Of a DNA stretch of 64,000 nucleotides, positions 61,649-64,000 are shown piece after piece; positions within the stretch are counted from its first letter, which is position 1, and every line of letters starts with the position of its first letter. The stretch covers positions 1-64,000 of the forward strand of contig NZ_JAHBDQ010000002.1 in assembly GCF_019956555.1 (NCBI RefSeq), in the 5' to 3' direction. The position numbers and the translations under genes are program-made. This DNA comes from Pseudomonas sp. A-RE-19. GTDB lineage: Bacteria > Pseudomonadota > Gammaproteobacteria > Pseudomonadales > Pseudomonadaceae. The notes under the pieces are model-generated. The model was not told the origin of the DNA. It saw only the letters and a list, made by a program, of their open reading frames with translations, and did not search any database.

Positions 61649-62611
61649 ATGTCGAAAAAAATACTTGTGACCGGTGCGACGGGATTTCTGGGGAATGCTC
61701 TGGTAACGCGTTTTTGCACTTTGCCGGAAACATCGGTTGTGGCGCCCCTTAGAAATATAAATAGCAAATTACCTGACGTAGTAGAAAAGACTTATATATC
61801 AAACATAGATAAAACCACCGACTGGACGCAATCCCTCTCTGGTGTAGATGTAGTGGTGCATTCGGCAGCACGGGTGCATGTCATGCACGAAGATCCTACG
61901 CAATCGTTGGAAAAGTTTCGCGCGATTAATGTTGAAGGAACACTTAATCTTGCACGCCAAGCCATACAGGCGGGTGTTAAAAGATTTATCTTTATCAGTT
62001 CAATCAAGGTTAATGGGGAAGCGACGGAGTCAGGCAGCGCATTTTCGGCGGATGACATTCCGCACCCATTGGATCCTTACGGTATTTCCAAGTACGAAGC
62101 AGAACAGCAACTCATGCAACTCGCCAATACCGGAGCGATTGAAGTTGTCATTATCCGTCCGGTCCTGATTTACGGTGCGGGTGTAGGCGCGAATTTTCAG
62201 CAAATGATGCGCTGGCTTGTGAAGGGCATTCCGTTACCGTTCGGAGCGGTGACAAATCAACGAAGTCTCGTTTCGCTGGAAAATGTCGTTGATCTGATCA
62301 ATATATGCGTCGATCATCCCAAGGCTGTGAATCAGATATTTCTGGTGAGCGATGATGAGGATATTTCAACGACTCAGCTAATGCAGCGCCTGATCGCCTG
62401 TTTAGGTGTGAAAAGCCGACTCGTACCTGTTCCCGTCTGGGTACTGATGCCCCTGGCCGGTCTGTTTGGACGACGTGCAACAGCACAGCGGCTTTTTGGC
62501 TCGTTGCAAGTGGATATCAAGAAAAACCAGGAACTATTGGGCTGGCGTCCACCAACAAGTCTGGATGATGGATTGAAATTGACGGCGCAGCATTTTCTGG
62601 AGTCTCGCTAA
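61649..62611 (+). CDS. WbpV-like NAD-dependent epimerase/reductase
   Basis: A 320-residue extended SDR. The cofactor motif is LVTGATGFLGNAL, with VVHSAARVHVM, FIFISSIKVNGE and the catalytic YGISKYEAEQQL (YxxxK). Its size, and its place directly before a WbpL-like and a WbpM-like gene, match WbpV of P. aeruginosa, which reduces the WbpM product to UDP-QuiNAc. A UDP-FucNAc-type or C4-epimerase activity remains possible. The ATG at 61649 begins at the canonical SKKILVTGATG; an ATG at 61592 has a better ribosome binding site but adds a foreign 19-residue extension. Confidence 0.8.
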   Translation: MSKKILVTGATGFLGNALVTRFCTLPETSVVAPLRNINSKLPDVVEKTYISNIDKTTDWTQSLSGVDVVVHSAARVHVMHEDPTQSLEKFRAINVEGTLNLARQAIQAGVKRFIFISSIKVNGEATESGSAFSADDIPHPLDPYGISKYEAEQQLMQLANTGAIEVVIIRPVLIYGAGVGANFQQMMRWLVKGIPLPFGAVTNQRSLVSLENVVDLINICVDHPKAVNQIFLVSDDEDISTTQLMQRLIACLGVKSRLVPVPVWVLMPLAGLFGRRATAQRLFGSLQVDIKKNQELLGWRPPTSLDDGLKLTAQHFLESR

Positions 62612-62613
62612 AA

Positions 62614-63642
62614 ATGAATTATGCGTGGTTCATTCCGGTGGCTGTCTGTATTTCCTTTTTGCTGACGGCGGCGTTACGCAAATACGCGATTTCTCGAAGT
62701 TTGATGGATGTACCGAACGCCCGTAGCTCTCACTTGATAGCCACACCGCGTGGCGGTGGCGTCGCAATTGTCGTGGCTTTTATTGCCTCGTTGATATTCC
62801 TGTCCGCCGCTGACCTGATTACGCCATCCGCCTTTTTTGCAAGTGCAGGGGCAGGGCTCTCGATAGCACTGATTGGCTTTATGGACGATCACGGACATAT
62901 CGCCGCACGTTGGCGTTTGTTGGGGCATTTTGCAGCAGCGGCGTGGCTGCTGGGCTGGATGGGTGGTCTACCTCCAATCAAATTGTTTGGCATCCATGTC
63001 GATCTGGGCTGGGTGGGTCATGTGCTGGCCGCTTTTTATCTGGTGTGGCTACTCAATCTCTACAATTTCATGGACGGAATCGATGGCATTGCCAGCGTAG
63101 AAGCGATGTGTTCCTGTCTGGGAGCCTGTTTGCTTTATTGGTTGGCAGGTCTGGACAGCCTGATTTGGGGGCCATTGCTGCTCGCCGCTTCTGTGGCAGG
63201 TTTCCTTTATTGGAATTTCCCGCCCGCGAGGATTTTCATGGGGGATGCCGGCAGCGGATTTCTTGGCATTATGCTGGGTGGTCTTTCTCTGCAGGCTGCG
63301 TTGGTGAGTGCGCCCATGCTATGGGCCTGGATGATTTTGCTTGGGGTATTCATCGTCGATGCAACATTTACGCTGTTTCGCCGTTTGTTTAGAGGGGAGA
63401 AAGTCTATGAAGCGCATCGCAGTCATGCCTACCAATTTGCCTCACGCCGTTTCGGCAAACATTTACCGGTAACTATCGCTGTTGGCATGATCAATCTGTT
63501 CTGGCTGTTGCCCATAGCCGTGTGCGTGACACGTTTTGGTCTGGACGGAGCTTTGGGAGTCATTTTGGCTTATGTGCCTCTAATCGTGATGGCAATAATA
63601 TTTCGCGCCGGAGATCTGGAAGATCCAGCGGTAAAGAACTAA
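62614..63642 (+). CDS. wbpL: WbpL-like initiating glycosyl-1-phosphate transferase
   Basis: A 342-residue membrane protein of the MraY/WecA superfamily with about ten helices. Family motifs are PNARSSHLIATPRGGG, FMDDHGHIAARWRLLGH, NLYNFMDGIDGIAS and ARIFMGDAGSGFLG. It would transfer a sugar-1-phosphate (QuiNAc, FucNAc or GlcNAc) to undecaprenyl phosphate, starting O-chain synthesis. It begins 2 bp after the WbpV-like gene and is followed by wbpM. Confidence 0.92.
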   Translation: MNYAWFIPVAVCISFLLTAALRKYAISRSLMDVPNARSSHLIATPRGGGVAIVVAFIASLIFLSAADLITPSAFFASAGAGLSIALIGFMDDHGHIAARWRLLGHFAAAAWLLGWMGGLPPIKLFGIHVDLGWVGHVLAAFYLVWLLNLYNFMDGIDGIASVEAMCSCLGACLLYWLAGLDSLIWGPLLLAASVAGFLYWNFPPARIFMGDAGSGFLGIMLGGLSLQAALVSAPMLWAWMILLGVFIVDATFTLFRRLFRGEKVYEAHRSHAYQFASRRFGKHLPVTIAVGMINLFWLLPIAVCVTRFGLDGALGVILAYVPLIVMAIIFRAGDLEDPAVKN

Positions 63643-63730
63643 GCAGCGACTACTCTGTCATTAGGTTTAGAGTGATTGCGCGCGCCTTTGAGGTTCCGGG
63701 TGACGGGGCTGCTGAGCGGAGGGGACTAAG

Positions 63731-64000
63731 GTGTTTGAAGGGTTTATGGATAAAATCAGAGCGTACCTGGTAGGGCTCCCTCGGCGTCGAAAAAGGTTGA
63801 TACAGGTTGCTACAGACATCCTGCTGGTCTGGATTGCCCTGTGGTTAGCATTTATCGTGCGCTTGGGCCTGGATGATATGTACAACCCCTTGAAGGTCCA
63901 TTTTTGGCTCTTTGTCTGTGCTCCGGTTATCGCAATTCCCTTGTTTGTGCGCTTTGGCATGTACCGTGCCGTCATGCGCTATTTCGGTAATGACGCTCTC
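63731..64000 (+). CDS. wbpM: WbpM-like UDP-sugar 4,6-dehydratase, N-terminal part (cut by window end)
   Basis: The first 90 codons of a WbpM/CapD-type protein, open to the window edge. The N terminus (IRAYLVGLPRRRKRLIQVAT, then ILLVWIALWLAFIVRLGLDD) is the membrane domain that precedes the cytoplasmic dehydratase domain in WbpM. The full enzyme would make UDP-2-acetamido-2,6-dideoxy-4-keto sugar, the substrate for the WbpV-like reductase. GTG 63731 is preceded by GGAGGGG with ideal spacing; ATG 63746 matches the start of known WbpM better but has a cramped site. Confidence 0.9.
   Translation, partial: MFEGFMDKIRAYLVGLPRRRKRLIQVATDILLVWIALWLAFIVRLGLDDMYNPLKVHFWLFVCAPVIAIPLFVRFGMYRAVMRYFGNDAL

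Overview
The window is a GC-rich chromosomal segment from a Pseudomonas of the fluorescens complex. This rests on the protein sequences, the conserved gene order mtaD-ubiG-mupP-yciK / mtnA / gyrA / serC-pheA-hisC-tyrA::aroA-cmk-rpsA-ihfB-lapA (the arrangement known from P. aeruginosa PA3173-PA3161), and the paired REP palindromes (REPINs) typical of fluorescent pseudomonads. The assignment is by recognition; no database search was run.

Region 1 (1-6163): housekeeping and stress genes. These are a class II fumarase, a DUF2059 periplasmic protein, a BolA-family protein, the tRNA-hydroxylating rhodanese TrhO, a DsbA/FrnE-like thioredoxin-fold protein and a fused ABC exporter. Region 2 (6165-10817): one 1550-residue DUF6543/dermonecrotic-toxin-like polymorphic toxin. 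Its last ~60 residues carry a DxE...CxxC signature of a toxin-type nucleic-acid deaminase, and no immunity gene is visible next to it. Region 3 (10974-15334): a PAS-GGDEF-EAL membrane protein, a TenA/haem-oxygenase-fold protein and a GGDEF diguanylate cyclase.

Region 4 (15708-33216): the conserved core block. It covers ubiquinone synthesis, MurNAc-6P recycling, methylthioadenosine salvage, DNA gyrase A, serine and aromatic amino acid synthesis (including the TyrA-AroA fusion), CMP kinase, ribosomal protein S1, IHF beta and LapA.

Region 5 (33442-64000+): an O-antigen locus at the ihfB-wbpM position. It reads as several modules. (a) rmlB-rmlD-rmlA makes dTDP-4-keto-6-deoxyglucose; rmlC is not in the window. 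(b) manC-manB-gmd-per plus a NeuD/PglD-like acyltransferase would make GDP-perosamine and an N-acylated form. (c) wzm-wzt, a tandem-domain glycosyltransferase and two GT4 enzymes would assemble and export an ABC-dependent polymer. (d) An OafA-type O-acyltransferase follows. (e) A seven-gene minus-strand operon (61320 down to 52450) holds a sugar 3-aminotransferase, a GtrB-like GT2, a WxcM-type fused N-acetyltransferase/3,4-ketoisomerase, a GtrA flippase and three large GT-C-like membrane proteins; it looks like a self-contained system for adding dTDP-Fuc3NAc or dTDP-Qui3NAc-derived side groups. (f) A WbpV-like reductase, the WbpL-like initiating transferase and the start of WbpM follow, truncated by the window end. 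The locus from about 42 to 61 kb is visibly AT-richer than the core and contains a decayed second copy of one GT-C gene (49.3-49.7 kb), consistent with repeated exchange.
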